64,000 bases of DNA from Durusdinium trenchii. Lineage: Eukaryota > Sar > Dinophyceae > Suessiales > Symbiodiniaceae. This document shows, one piece after another, positions 44,201 through 53,900 of the stretch. A program made the translations under genes and the position numbers. The stretch spans positions 645,595-709,594 of the forward strand of contig CAXAMN010001225.1 in assembly GCA_963970005.1 (NCBI GenBank), read 5' to 3'. The notes beneath the pieces were generated by a model. That model worked only from the letters and a program-made list of their open reading frames with translations. It did no database searches and was not told the DNA's origin. Each line of letters starts with the position of its first letter. The stretch's first letter is position 1.

Positions 44201-45425
44201 ATCTTGGGCAACCATCTTCGAGTGATGAGCAACTGCACTGACAACTAAAGGTGGCACAGTAAATGCATAGAGCTTCAAAGTGAATGTATGAAGCAGAAAC
44301 GACCTCCCTCTTTCGAACTCTTGGAGCAACTTACCCCTCTCTATCGCAGACACATCACTGAGCAAAACAGTCAAGGAAATTGTTGTCTCATTCTGCAAAC
44401 TTTCAAACATTGCAAAAAAGTCTCCAGCACAAATTTCTGGAACACGCAAGCCCCTCATTGGGCAAGCCTCCCATCTTTGACGCACATCTTTGGAAACTTC
44501 AGACCAATCCAACCCAAAGTGGCATGGGCAGCCCTCAGCCCACGCAAAACAAAGGCGCACGAGTTCGTAAAGCTTGTCCAGCACCAAAACAGAAGCCCAG
44601 AAGAAAACAGAAGTGATAGCAGAGTTGGCAGTCTCAAGGTCAGGCCCAACCTTGTTGCTGGCACCTTTGTACTTTTGCAATGACCAGCCATAAAGTAGCA
44701 CTGGCTTCACATCCATCAAAGCTTTGCAGCAGTAGGCAACACTACCCCATCTTGGTCTGTAAACCTTGCAGGAAAAGCTTGCAAGTTTGTACCGAAGCTG
44801 CTGTCCAACAGGGCTGCTGAAACATGTTTCCAGCAGTTTGTCGCAAGTCTGTTTGTCAGAAAGCAAGGAGCAAACCTTTGCCAAACGGTCAACTTCTCCG
44901 TCCAAGATCTCTGTCACAGTTAATACTTCACTTGCAGCATTGTGGATGACATGCAAGAGGCCAGGAAAAGCAAGTGAAGAAGAAAAGGAAACTGTCTCAC
45001 ACCTGTCTTCTGCAACAGCCAAAATTTGGAAGTCATCAGCTGGCTCAATATGAAGCAAATCACTTTGCCCTGATCCCTGGATCCAAGGAAACACTGCGCG
45101 CACAGGCATCGGTAAAACAAATGGCAAAGCAAACTCTGTGCCCAAATCTGTAGTGCAAGAACAAATCTCAGAGCAATATCTCGCCAAATCAGATTCCGAA
45201 CTCCCTGCTTCCAAGAACAATGAGTGCAGCACAGCGTGAAACTTCTGGGGTAAAGTGCCACCAGTTCCACCTAGAGAAGTGCAAGGTAGAGTATGGTTGA
45301 TCAATTCCGCCTCCAAGTATCTGATGTTCACTTCATCCATTTCAAGGGCCATCCCGTCGTCTATGTCAGAGTGCTGCCTCAACTCGCTATTTTTCAATCC
45401 ATGTTTGCGCAGAAGGTGTTGGGTG
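41265..45425 (-). CDS. Gene C: large transposase-like hypothetical protein
   Basis: Two long frames make one product of about 1,380 residues. The first (from ~45425 to ~43000) includes CPMRGLRVPEICAGDFFAMF, LLQEFERGRSFLLHTFTLKL and HAVERRVEGGHARVLRRGRG. The 'VE..VEG.HA' block has the look of the glutamate region of an RNase H-fold transposase. The second frame (from ~42960) reads VLSNQVWGIVETAHEVEFLW, a Ser-rich linker (near 42.06 kb) and a C-terminal part ending WRFSNGNTWTLCSKGG. The frames join at LLGR|VLSNQ near 43000-42970: a 32-nt GA-AG intron (cgt|gagtcg ... ttttcag|gtt) restores the phase exactly; otherwise it is a frameshift. No known family is identified; the transposase idea is inference. 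Confidence 0.55.
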
Positions 45426-45445
45426 GGAAGGAAAAAAGGTGTTGT

Positions 45446-45475
45446 ATTCCAATGAGTTCCGGTGGGTTCCGGTGA
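45446..45475 (-). repeat. 10-bp tandem repeat 3' of gene D
   Basis: Three units: attccaatga, gttccggtgg, gttccggtga. It lies 118 nt past the stop of gene D and immediately before gene C. Confidence 0.85.
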
Positions 45476-45592
45476 AACTACATGAACTCAACAAAAAAAA
45501 CTTAACGCCCCAAACATATTGTTTAGTCCAATGCTCTATCAAAAGCTCCACAATTACATCAGCGTGGCAAGCCCCATGTAAATTGCGCGAGG

Positions 45593-46882
45593 TCAACATT
45601 TGCACTGCGCAGTTAGAGTCATTGACACGCCACCGAGGTACCAAAGGTAAATTTGCTCGTGGGCACACAGCAGTGCTCTCTGAGCAGACGCCGCCTTTAG
45701 ACTGAGCATGGTGGTCAACTGGAAACTTCTGCCATGCTGGGTGGAGCTGTCTGTCATCATCCACCTCAAGTACTGCCCAGCTTTGTTCTTCTCTCGGCAC
45801 CACAACATGAACCCTCCATCCAGCAGAAGCCTCCATCTGGACAAAGTGCCCTTGTGGGGGACAAGCAAAGCAGAATCTCTCAAAGCTTCCCGAAACACCT
45901 TGATGAAGAGTGGGGGCACCACAAGTTCGATTGCCTTTGATACTACAGCCTTGAGTTTTGCAGAGTTCCACAAACAATCTGCAAGAAGAAGAACTTGCAA
46001 CAACCAAATCACCTTGTATTTGAGTTTCCGCCTCACTTGACCATCTAGAGATGTCACAGCGGCGCGATGCTGCAAGTCTTTGCAAGCCTTGTGGAAATAG
46101 ACCGGGTCAAGTTGTTCTTGCATATTGTTCATCACTCTAACAAGTTGCAAGACGTGGCCATATTCAACCAAATCAAAGTCATCGCTAACATCCAAAGTCT
46201 TCCCAAAAGTTTTCAACACATCTCCAATCTGCTGGGCAACAGCTTTGTTCATTTCCAACTTCTGATCTTCAAACGAAGAAGACAAAGGACACGGGGGAGG
46301 CTTGCCCAATCCCAACAGCTGCCAATTTAAGAACAAAGATCTTGACCCTCCAATCTTGTGGCGATGTGGAAGATCTGGAAGCACAATGTACTTTGAAATG
46401 CCTTTGGAGCACAGGAAAGCATGTTGAGGGGCCATACGAAGAGCTAGTGTAGGAACAGACCTTTGCGTCCAGTGTCTCTTAAGAGGCATCACACCCCACA
46501 AGCGCTCAGCCTGGCCAGGTTCCAAATGGACAACCAAACCACGTAGAGCCCTGTTTGAGCACTGCAAAAGCGGAACCGGCTGCTCAAGCAGACAAGCATG
46601 TTGGACTTCAAACACATACAGCTGCGAGTTTTCCAAAACATTTCTCCAAAAATCTATTTGCAGCTGGGCTGAGTCTGTGTACACCTCCATGAAATCGTAA
46701 GGTGACGGGGCCTGAACTTCCACCAAGCCAAAGAGTGAATTAGATTGCACAGCATCTACCGCCCCCAAAGCACTGGCTTGTTGCGAGTGGGCCTCATGTG
46801 GTATGAAAATCTTTTTGGATTTTGCTCCACGCGTAGCTGCTCTGACATTGATGTGACCCAGTGAGGCCAGCCATAAAAGCAT
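45593..46882 (-). CDS. Gene D: hypothetical protein with helix-turn-helix-like and DSS motif
   Basis: A 429-codon frame. Near its C-terminus it has KGTLSRWRLLLDGGFMLWCR, which looks like a recognition helix followed by a strand. RWMMTDSSTQHGR follows about 20 residues later, a candidate first catalytic aspartate of an RNase H-type transposase. The stop is at 45593-45595, just before the 10-bp repeat and gene C. D and C could be adjoining genes of one system, or exons of one protein with the repeat inside an intron (candidate donors near 45620). The second long frame over 45387-46085 is a shadow. The start may lie further upstream in an unseen exon. Confidence 0.5.
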   Translation of the reverse strand: MLLWLASLGHINVRAATRGAKSKKIFIPHEAHSQQASALGAVDAVQSNSLFGLVEVQAPSPYDFMEVYTDSAQLQIDFWRNVLENSQLYVFEVQHACLLEQPVPLLQCSNRALRGLVVHLEPGQAERLWGVMPLKRHWTQRSVPTLALRMAPQHAFLCSKGISKYIVLPDLPHRHKIGGSRSLFLNWQLLGLGKPPPCPLSSSFEDQKLEMNKAVAQQIGDVLKTFGKTLDVSDDFDLVEYGHVLQLVRVMNNMQEQLDPVYFHKACKDLQHRAAVTSLDGQVRRKLKYKVIWLLQVLLLADCLWNSAKLKAVVSKAIELVVPPLFIKVFREALRDSALLVPHKGTLSRWRLLLDGGFMLWCREKNKAGQYLRWMMTDSSTQHGRSFQLTTMLSLKAASAQRALLCAHEQIYLWYLGGVSMTLTAQCKC

Positions 46883-46899
46883 ATCTCACCACATCTGCA

Positions 46900-47890
46900 C
46901 CATGGAAACTCTGCGCCATGGAAACTCATTCAGAGCTTGTTGTGTCTTGTTGCGTTCACAAGTCACACCCCCTATCTTTTTTAGACAATTCCAGTTGCGT
47001 GATATTTGTATCATTGACCGAATGCTCCATGGTTTTTGTTGCTTGGGTTGTGCTTGAACACCTCTACTCCTCTACTCCCCTGTCACACGCAAGCTTGGCA
47101 AAAAAAACAGTTCCAAAGCGACCGGCAAAACTCTGACACGAAAAACCACCAAACATAGCGAGGAATTCGACAAGCGACGGCCCAAAAAGTGAAAAAGCAA
47201 GGTTCAAAGACAAACAGACTATTTGTTTGTTTCTTAACAAACCTACACCTTAGCCTTGACCCTCACTGTCTCATTCATTCAGGCCACAACTACATGTATA
47301 CACGCACGCGCAAGCACACAGCTCTAGCACACATGCAGCCATGCTACAGCCGCTACAGAAACTCCCCTGTCCTCTTTTGGCTCCTGAGCCAGAACGCAAC
47401 ATGGGAGTAGTGATGATATGTATGCACCCAAGCCTGCCCAAAGCTCAACATTACAAATCTTGTTTCAGCCAGCACTTGGTTCAGCTGACCCAACTTTAGA
47501 GCAGCGAAACAACCATATCATCAGCTGCCCAGAAGTCGAACATTTCCAGGGAGTGCGAGAGGAATCAGTGCAACTTACAACTTACAAGGATTGCGGCACG
47601 TTTGATGAGGCCAGACCAAGCGCGAGCCACACCACCACTAGCCGCTCACTTGTTCTCACATCCAATTTCAAGCTGAACTTGCAGCTTGCAAACCTGCTGC
47701 TACACAATTAGCAAGGCGGCTGTCCATGTCCTGGTTTGTCCTTTCCACAGTTTCGTTTGGGCTTTTTAGGTGTTGTCCTCGTTTAGTTCTTGTTCCCCAC
47801 CTGTCAGCTGGGGGTTGTTATATAAGGTTTTATGTCAGCTGCTTTGCTCCTCCTCTTCTCCTCTCCTCCTAGTCCTCCGCCTCCTCAACC
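46900..47890. other. No supported gene
   Basis: Upstream flank of the minus-strand cluster. All frames are short. It may contain the promoter of the cluster, but dinoflagellate promoters cannot be recognised by eye. Confidence 0.45.
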
Positions 47891-47898
47891 GCGAGCGT

Positions 47899-48130
47899 CG
47901 GATGGCAGTGTTCTACGCCGGACCTCAACCGTCAGCTCCGGATCCGCTGGACCTCCACCGCCAGCTCCGGACGGCAGTGCTCCCCGCCGGACCTCAACCG
48001 CCACCTCCGGGCGGCAGTGTGCCCCGCCGGACCTCAACTGCAGTGTTCCCCACCGGACATCAACCGCCAGCTTCCCCGCCGGACCTTAATAAACCGCCAG
48101 CCCGGACGGCAGTGTTCCCCGGCGACCTCA
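47899..48130. repeat. ~40-bp minisatellite, about five degenerate units
   Basis: Repeated phrase of the type cggacggcagtgttcccc followed by gccggacctcaaccgccagc. Units begin near 47899, 47939, 47968, 48008 and 48105. GC-rich, unlike its surroundings. Confidence 0.7.
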
Positions 48131-48530
48131 GCCGCAAGAATGTCAGAAGATATGCCACATATGCCGGAAAGACTGCCAAGAAGAAGGCTAGGAAATATGC
48201 CAGAAAGAATGTCAGCAGAAATGTCGGATAGAGTGCCCGAATGAGTGTCAGAAGATATGCAAGAAAGAATGCCAGAAAGAGTGCCAGAAGATATGCCAGA
48301 TAGAACGCCAAAAGATATGCCAGAAGATATGCCAAATAGAATGTCAGAAGATATGCGAGAAAGATTTGACAGAAAGAGTGTGAGCAAATGTGCCGGATAG
48401 AATGTCAGATTGAATGTCAGAAGATATGCCAGAAAGAATTTCAGAAGATATGCCCAAAATAATGTCAGATGAAATGTCGGAAAACATGCGAACATAGTGC
48501 TTCAATACATGCCAGAAAATTTGTCAGATT
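48131..48530. repeat. 12-bp-period minisatellite (atgccagaagat type)
   Basis: Long run of imperfect 12-mers such as atgtcagaagat and atgccagaaaga. Because 12 is divisible by three, both strands show periodic open frames: MPERMSEDMP-type on plus and LLAYLLAF-type hydrophobic on minus. These frames follow from the repeat and I do not call them genes. Confidence 0.8.
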
Positions 48531-48972
48531 GAAATGTCATGGTGGGGATCACTCAGTAGTTCATTTTTCTATTCTCGGTGGATGACCCTGCACATGAATT
48601 GTAGACTCGGCAATTTTCCAAAGATCAGGTTGTCACGGAACATCTCAATTATGGCTGGTGGAGGCGTGTGTACTTTGATAAGCACCATGTGAATTTAAGT
48701 GAAGTTTAAGGTATATAGTCAACCAAGGTAGTCAACCACCAGGTCCTGGTATAGTCGACCAATCCTCCTTTTATGATCGCTCAAATCCCTTGTGCAGTCG
48801 ACTGACCCTGGTATAGCCTAGCCTATGCCAAATACAGTCGAGGAAGACCAGGGTTGTTTATGTAATTAATCCCCCGTGATCTCATCTTTCGATCTGGTTC
48901 TGACTGCCTGCTTCCGTGCAACACTAGGCGGACAAGCGGGCTGCTACCCCACCCCTGCAGCTAGGGGATGAG

Positions 48973-49520
48973 CTAAGCCAGGGTGCAGACCGCCAAACAC
49001 ACAACAGCACAAGTGGGCGTTTGGAACCGAAGGTGGCCGTGGCCATGTCTACCCCAGCCTTCGTTTCCATGTCCAAGTGTCCAGAAAATACTCGTTGCAT
49101 TCCGAGATTCATAGAGGGCTTTGATTTGCTCTTCGCTGAGCTGTGTCAAACTTCCTCTGGCAAACAGCCACAGGTCTTTTGAACACACGCCCTGGGTTCC
49201 CACCCGAGGCACCTGGCCCTGAGTCGAATAAACATATCTTACTGAATACAAAATACTCACGAATGAACTCATGCCATTCCAGTCCATCCTTTCGGACCCT
49301 TCAACTCGCCATTGGTGATGGTATGTGTATGTATTTGTCCACTTCACTGACAGTGAAACATAGCTGCAAAACCCCTCACACGTTGCTGATTGTGCATCCT
49401 GTGGTAATGTAGGCCACTGGCATCTTTGCGGCGTTGGCTTTCTCCAGGAATGCCAAGATATCAAAGTGTTTCTCCTGTCTGCCGCTCGCAGGCAAGAATG
49501 TGTCTTGGGAAGGTGTCCGG
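48973..49520 (-). CDS. Small spliced hypothetical gene
   Basis: Exon 1 (~49520-49382) reads VRTPSQDTFLPASGRQEKHF, then LEKANAAKMPVAYITTGCTI, and ends at isn|gtgtgagg (donor 49381). Exon 2 (~49298-49261) reads about SERMDWNGMSSF and ends at ttc|gtgagt (donor 49260). Exon 3 starts at 49218 after gactcag and contains CSKDLWLFARGSLTQLSEEQ, then KALYESRNATSIFWTLGHGN, with a stop at 48973. The splice sites are good and the residues natural. No family is recognised, and upstream exons may exist. Confidence 0.5.
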
Positions 49521-49759
49521 ACTAAGTGAGCTCAGTGAGCTATGATTGTCAGTCTCAACGCATTGGCGAACGCGTTGGCGATGTCACATGGAGTCATTCA
49601 AATGTTGAACCTGCGATCTGCGACCATCGCCTCAAACGAGCTGCGACCGAGTTGCTGAGTTTAACTCACTCTTCTCAAAGCCATCCAATGGCCCTGGCGG
49701 CAAGAAAACTGAATCCAAAAGGCTTGAAAGGCCTTGCAACACCATCGATTCTTTGACCA

Positions 49760-50535
49760 TTATCCAATCTTTGTTTGCATCACTTCTTTCGGCGAGATGA
49801 ACACCACCTTCGACACCAAGTCAACACAAAAAGTTACCTGACATGGAAAAATGCTGATGTGATATATATATATATTTATATACATATATTACTATAACTA
49901 TATATATTATACAGTATATCTGGCCATGTATATAATTGGACTGCTTTCATTCGGGGGGCCAACCCAAATGCATCTCCACACCTGATGAAAAGTAGTTCGG
50001 AGGAAGCTGAACTCCACCGTCCATCGCCTCAGCTACAATGCACGGGCTGCCCCCATCTGCAACGCACGATCGGCTGTTTCATCAACAGCAGCGCCCCCAC
50101 TTGACAAAAGGCCGATTCAAGACTTGACAAAACATGGATCTCTTAGCACAAAGTCCTTTCCAAAAAACGGGTGAAGCTGAATGAAGCGATGATAAAACCA
50201 CTGCTGAGTGACCACCAAGAGCTCAAATAAATCTAACATTTCATATTCCAAGATATTCCAAGCAGTCTCAGGTGAGCTCAGAAAAGGTCAGTGCAGGGAT
50301 CACTGAGCTAAGTGAGCCAAGTGTCAAAGGCCTTGCAAAGGGGGACACATCTAATGTGTTAGTTTCACAATGACACCAAAGGCAGTCGCCCTGCCATAAA
50401 CGAATTGAGCTTTGTTCAATACTATACCAGTTGAATTTTTTTGCGAACGGATGGAAAGGTGTGCCCTGGCCCCGTTCTAGCTCTTAGGTCAACATGAAGC
50501 TCGCGCGCTAAAGCTCCTTTTTACCTGGTTGGGCA
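49760..50535. other. TA-rich tract and probable interior of the retrotransposon LTR
   Basis: A TA-rich tract lies at 49860-49925. The region from about 50535 leftwards should belong to the LTR that starts at 50602 (minus strand), but its far end cannot be fixed because the second LTR is outside the window. No genes. Confidence 0.4.
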
Positions 50536-50549
50536 CTTGAGCCAAAATG
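50536..50549 (-). other. Relict dinoflagellate spliced leader in the LTR
   Basis: The minus strand reads CATTTTGGCTCAAG, an exact 14-base match to the 3' part of the dinoflagellate spliced-leader exon. It is in the sense direction of the retrotransposon, about 53 bp inside the presumed LTR start. Sense relics of this kind mark DNA that passed through a trans-spliced mRNA. Confidence 0.7.
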
Positions 50550-50593
50550 TATATGGCATGTACCTGTATAGCGACTATACTGGGACCCGATCC

Positions 50594-50612
50594 CTATTGA
50601 CACCCCCCACAT
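50594..50612 (-). other. Purine tract and start of 3' LTR
   Basis: On the minus strand, gatgtggggggtgtcaatag: a G-rich purine tract directly followed by TGTCAATAG. TG is the usual first dinucleotide of an LTR, and a polypurine tract before it primes plus-strand synthesis. It lies 330 nt beyond the stop of the second ORF. The partner LTR is not in the window, so this is a prediction. Confidence 0.5.
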
Positions 50613-50933
50613 CCGTACTTCGACGGGGAAGGGAGATGAGTGGATGTAAAAACCGGAGAACGAATCACGTTCTCAAAAGTGTATTGGAGGTCAACCAGTA
50701 TGTCCTATTGAATTGAATTAGCAAAAGATCTTGCAATCGCTTGAAAGTTGGATCAAACAGGCAATGGAGCTACAAGCGGAAAACGTGCACCTACCTATGG
50801 TATCATGCGATTACCAACGGTGTGAGACATAATCCTATCTCACTCCCATGATGCCAAAACGGTCATCATGAATTACCCGAGATCCCTCAGTACTTGAAGT
50901 ACCGGAAGTGGCATGTCGGCATGACCCCAATGT

Positions 50934-53900
50934 TCAACCATTCGTGAGTTGTCGCATGTAGTCAGCGCCGACAAAGCCAATGTAGTCCTTGATGAGCTCA
51001 ACGTTCCTTGGATTTCCCGCTCGGATCTGCTCCTCGAAGGACTTCAATTTCCTTTCTTGGATATCGGATACCTCTATGCCATAGTAGCGGCATGCAACGA
51101 GGATCTCCTTCGTGACATTCTTCCTCTCCGATTTGATGGCGGGACTAATGTCGATGAATTTGTATGGAGCGGCACTTTCGTCATCTGGTTTCTGGTAGTA
51201 ACTATATCGGCTCGCTCCGAAGGTCTTCTTGATCATACGTCTGATGAAATTTGAGATGAATGCCAACTTCTCGATGATCTCATCCTGGGTCTCAGACTTT
51301 CGAGCCTTTGGATCACTCATGCTACGCTGAGTGCTGCCGACCTCTTTGAGGTACTTGTGGCTAAGCCCGCAGCGGATTGCAGTGATCATCATCGGATGAA
51401 CAACATTGGCGTGGAATTCATAGATCTGCCACGCTTCTGCTGCAAACACGTCGTCGGTCCATCTGCTCATGCCTACGACCTCGTCTCTCCTGAGACGTCT
51501 TGGAAACCCAGTATCCGGATCTTTCGGTACTATTGGCCATCTATTGTGCGGAGTGTCATGCCGCTGTCCATCGTCGAACATTCGCAGTACATCTTCACGA
51601 CTCTCAAAGCAGTTGATGTCGAACGTTGCGTTGGCCAAGCTCTTGATCAACTTCATCAACCTCAAATCAAATTGCTGCGTGACGGCAAAGTTGTGGTCGA
51701 TGGGGATCGCAGCTTCTTGCGGCAATTCGTCAATCGCGAAGGGGAAAGGCTTCGGAAGTTCATTCCCGTATCCATCTTGAGGGACCTCCCGATACTCGGG
51801 TTCGCCTTCAGCTTCGTCCGGTCGTTCCTTCAAAATGATAGGAACTTCCTCCTCTTCCTCTCCTTCGGATTCCTCGATCTCAATGACCTCTTCGGCTGTC
51901 TTGCGTGCGTTCTTGATGACTTCATCGATGTTTGCACCTGCAGCAGAGGTTGTTTCACCGGAAGAACTGGCTGGGACATCTTTCGGAGGTGATCGTTGAT
52001 TGCGGTCCCTTGTCTCCTTGGGTACCACATGTGTGAGCTTCCCATTCGCGATCAAAACCGCTACGCAGTGCGGACATATCGTCAATCGCACATCGACTTC
52101 GCCAAGACAGTTAGGACACGGCCTTGAATCGTAGTCTTTCATCGCTCGGCGATACACGATCTCCTCGAAGAGTTCCTGCCACTCGGTGTTATCATACTCT
52201 GGGTAAACACCACTCTCCTCGATCATACCCAACAGCTTTGAGATTTTGGCGTCGTCCTCGGAGTAGGTATCGTCCTGAACCTCAACCGCTAAGCTCTCAA
52301 GCTTTTGAAAGCGTGGAATCATGATCGGGTTTCCGTATTTGGACTCTAGAACAAGGTAGCTTCCAGGGTCGGGTTCCCCATTGAGTAACCGGATCCATTC
52401 GATCTTCTCAGGCTGTCCGGGTTCCGCATTGTCGCATTGCAACCATGCCCCTTTAACCTCATCGAAGGGAACGACGTTCTCAACCAATAGAGAGCCAGTC
52501 GCTGAGATGAGAAGTCCGTACTCCTGCAGCTTCCACACCGGAATGTAGAGAACCACTGGGCGATCACTCAATGCGACCTTACGACCCAGCCAAGGTTTAC
52601 CCTTGTAGCCCTGCTCCCAGGCCCATGGCGGAAAACATGTGAAGTGGATAGAATCCCTTCCCGATGAACCGAGACCTCCCGGCACTAGCCCTCGTCGCAT
52701 GATTGAAGTCAGCGCTCCGAGATTGGTAGCGTGAAATGCAGTCACCATAGATAGGGCCATGTCGTTGGTCATTCTCGACCCAATGTGGTCGATGTCAATG
52801 GTAACGTCATAACCTCCGCCGTCCGTTGAGTGTGCCGAGGTTGCTCTTACAGCCACGGGAAAGCACCATCCATCGCTATGGTGGAGTCTTCCTTTAGAGA
52901 TTCCCATGTCCTTGAGTTCGTTAATCCATTCCTTCTCCATCGGGTCATCAGGCTCATTGAGTTCATCAGGGTGAACGCGGACCGCCAACATTTGGAATCT
53001 GACCCTCTTGGTCATGCGGAAACACTCATAGTTTTGGTCGAAGTACTTCTCCAAACGCGCCTTCTTGGTCACGATATCTATGTTGCCGTAGTGATAACCG
53101 TCTTCCCAAACTGCATTATCACCCAACAGGTCTTCCCATGACACCCATGCACCTTCATCGCATTTGATTGGTGCGAGTCTTCCTCCTGTCCTGAACTGGC
53201 GTCCAATTCGATGTCTCAACTTCGCTCCCAATCGACGACTCAGGGCCTGGCTCGTTTGGCTGTATTCAGGTACTCGACAGTCTGGAGTCGGATACTTGTG
53301 GTTGCCGTAGTCGGAGTTCTTTGCAGCGAAAGTGACTCCGTTGATCGGTACTAGTTCAATTTTCCCGACCATCGTCATGGGGTCGATCGGCTTGTATCCC
53401 TTCTCCCTCCGTGTTGGTAGGGGGTAGAAGTGATGACATGCCTTTGGTGTGAGGGAGCTGGAGTGCACAAATGCCTTCTCGACAAATTCATACACCTGTT
53501 TCATATCCTTAGGGCCTGCTTCCACAAGCTTCCGCCCATTGTAGGAATGTGGTCCTCCTTCGACTCCATCAGCACTTTCGATCAAGGTGAATCCGTCATG
53601 GTCGAACATTGTCACGACTCTTGCTTTTAACATTTCTTTGCGCTTGAACTCGCTGTCGACCTTTCTTTCTGGAGTGGGCGACGCTCTCTGCTTCTTCTTC
53701 TTAGGCTGTTCGGTTGGATGTCCTGATGGTACATCGTCGGGTGCAACCTCTCCCTTCACTCTCTTCTTCCAATCACTCAACACCGAGGTGACTGTAGGTG
53801 AGGATGAAAGGGTCTTCTCGCAATTGAGAGTGGTGTGTCCCGACTCCATGCAGTGGATGCAGAATTCTGCCCGCCCGATCTTCTTCTCAAATTCGTCGAT

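Noticed and set aside
45387-46085. 232-codon frame overlapping genes D and C
   Set aside because: It runs through the 10-bp repeat and is a shifted shadow of gene D.
48034-48495. 153-codon hydrophobic, leucine-rich frame that looks like a membrane protein
   Set aside because: It is the antisense reading of a 12-bp minisatellite.
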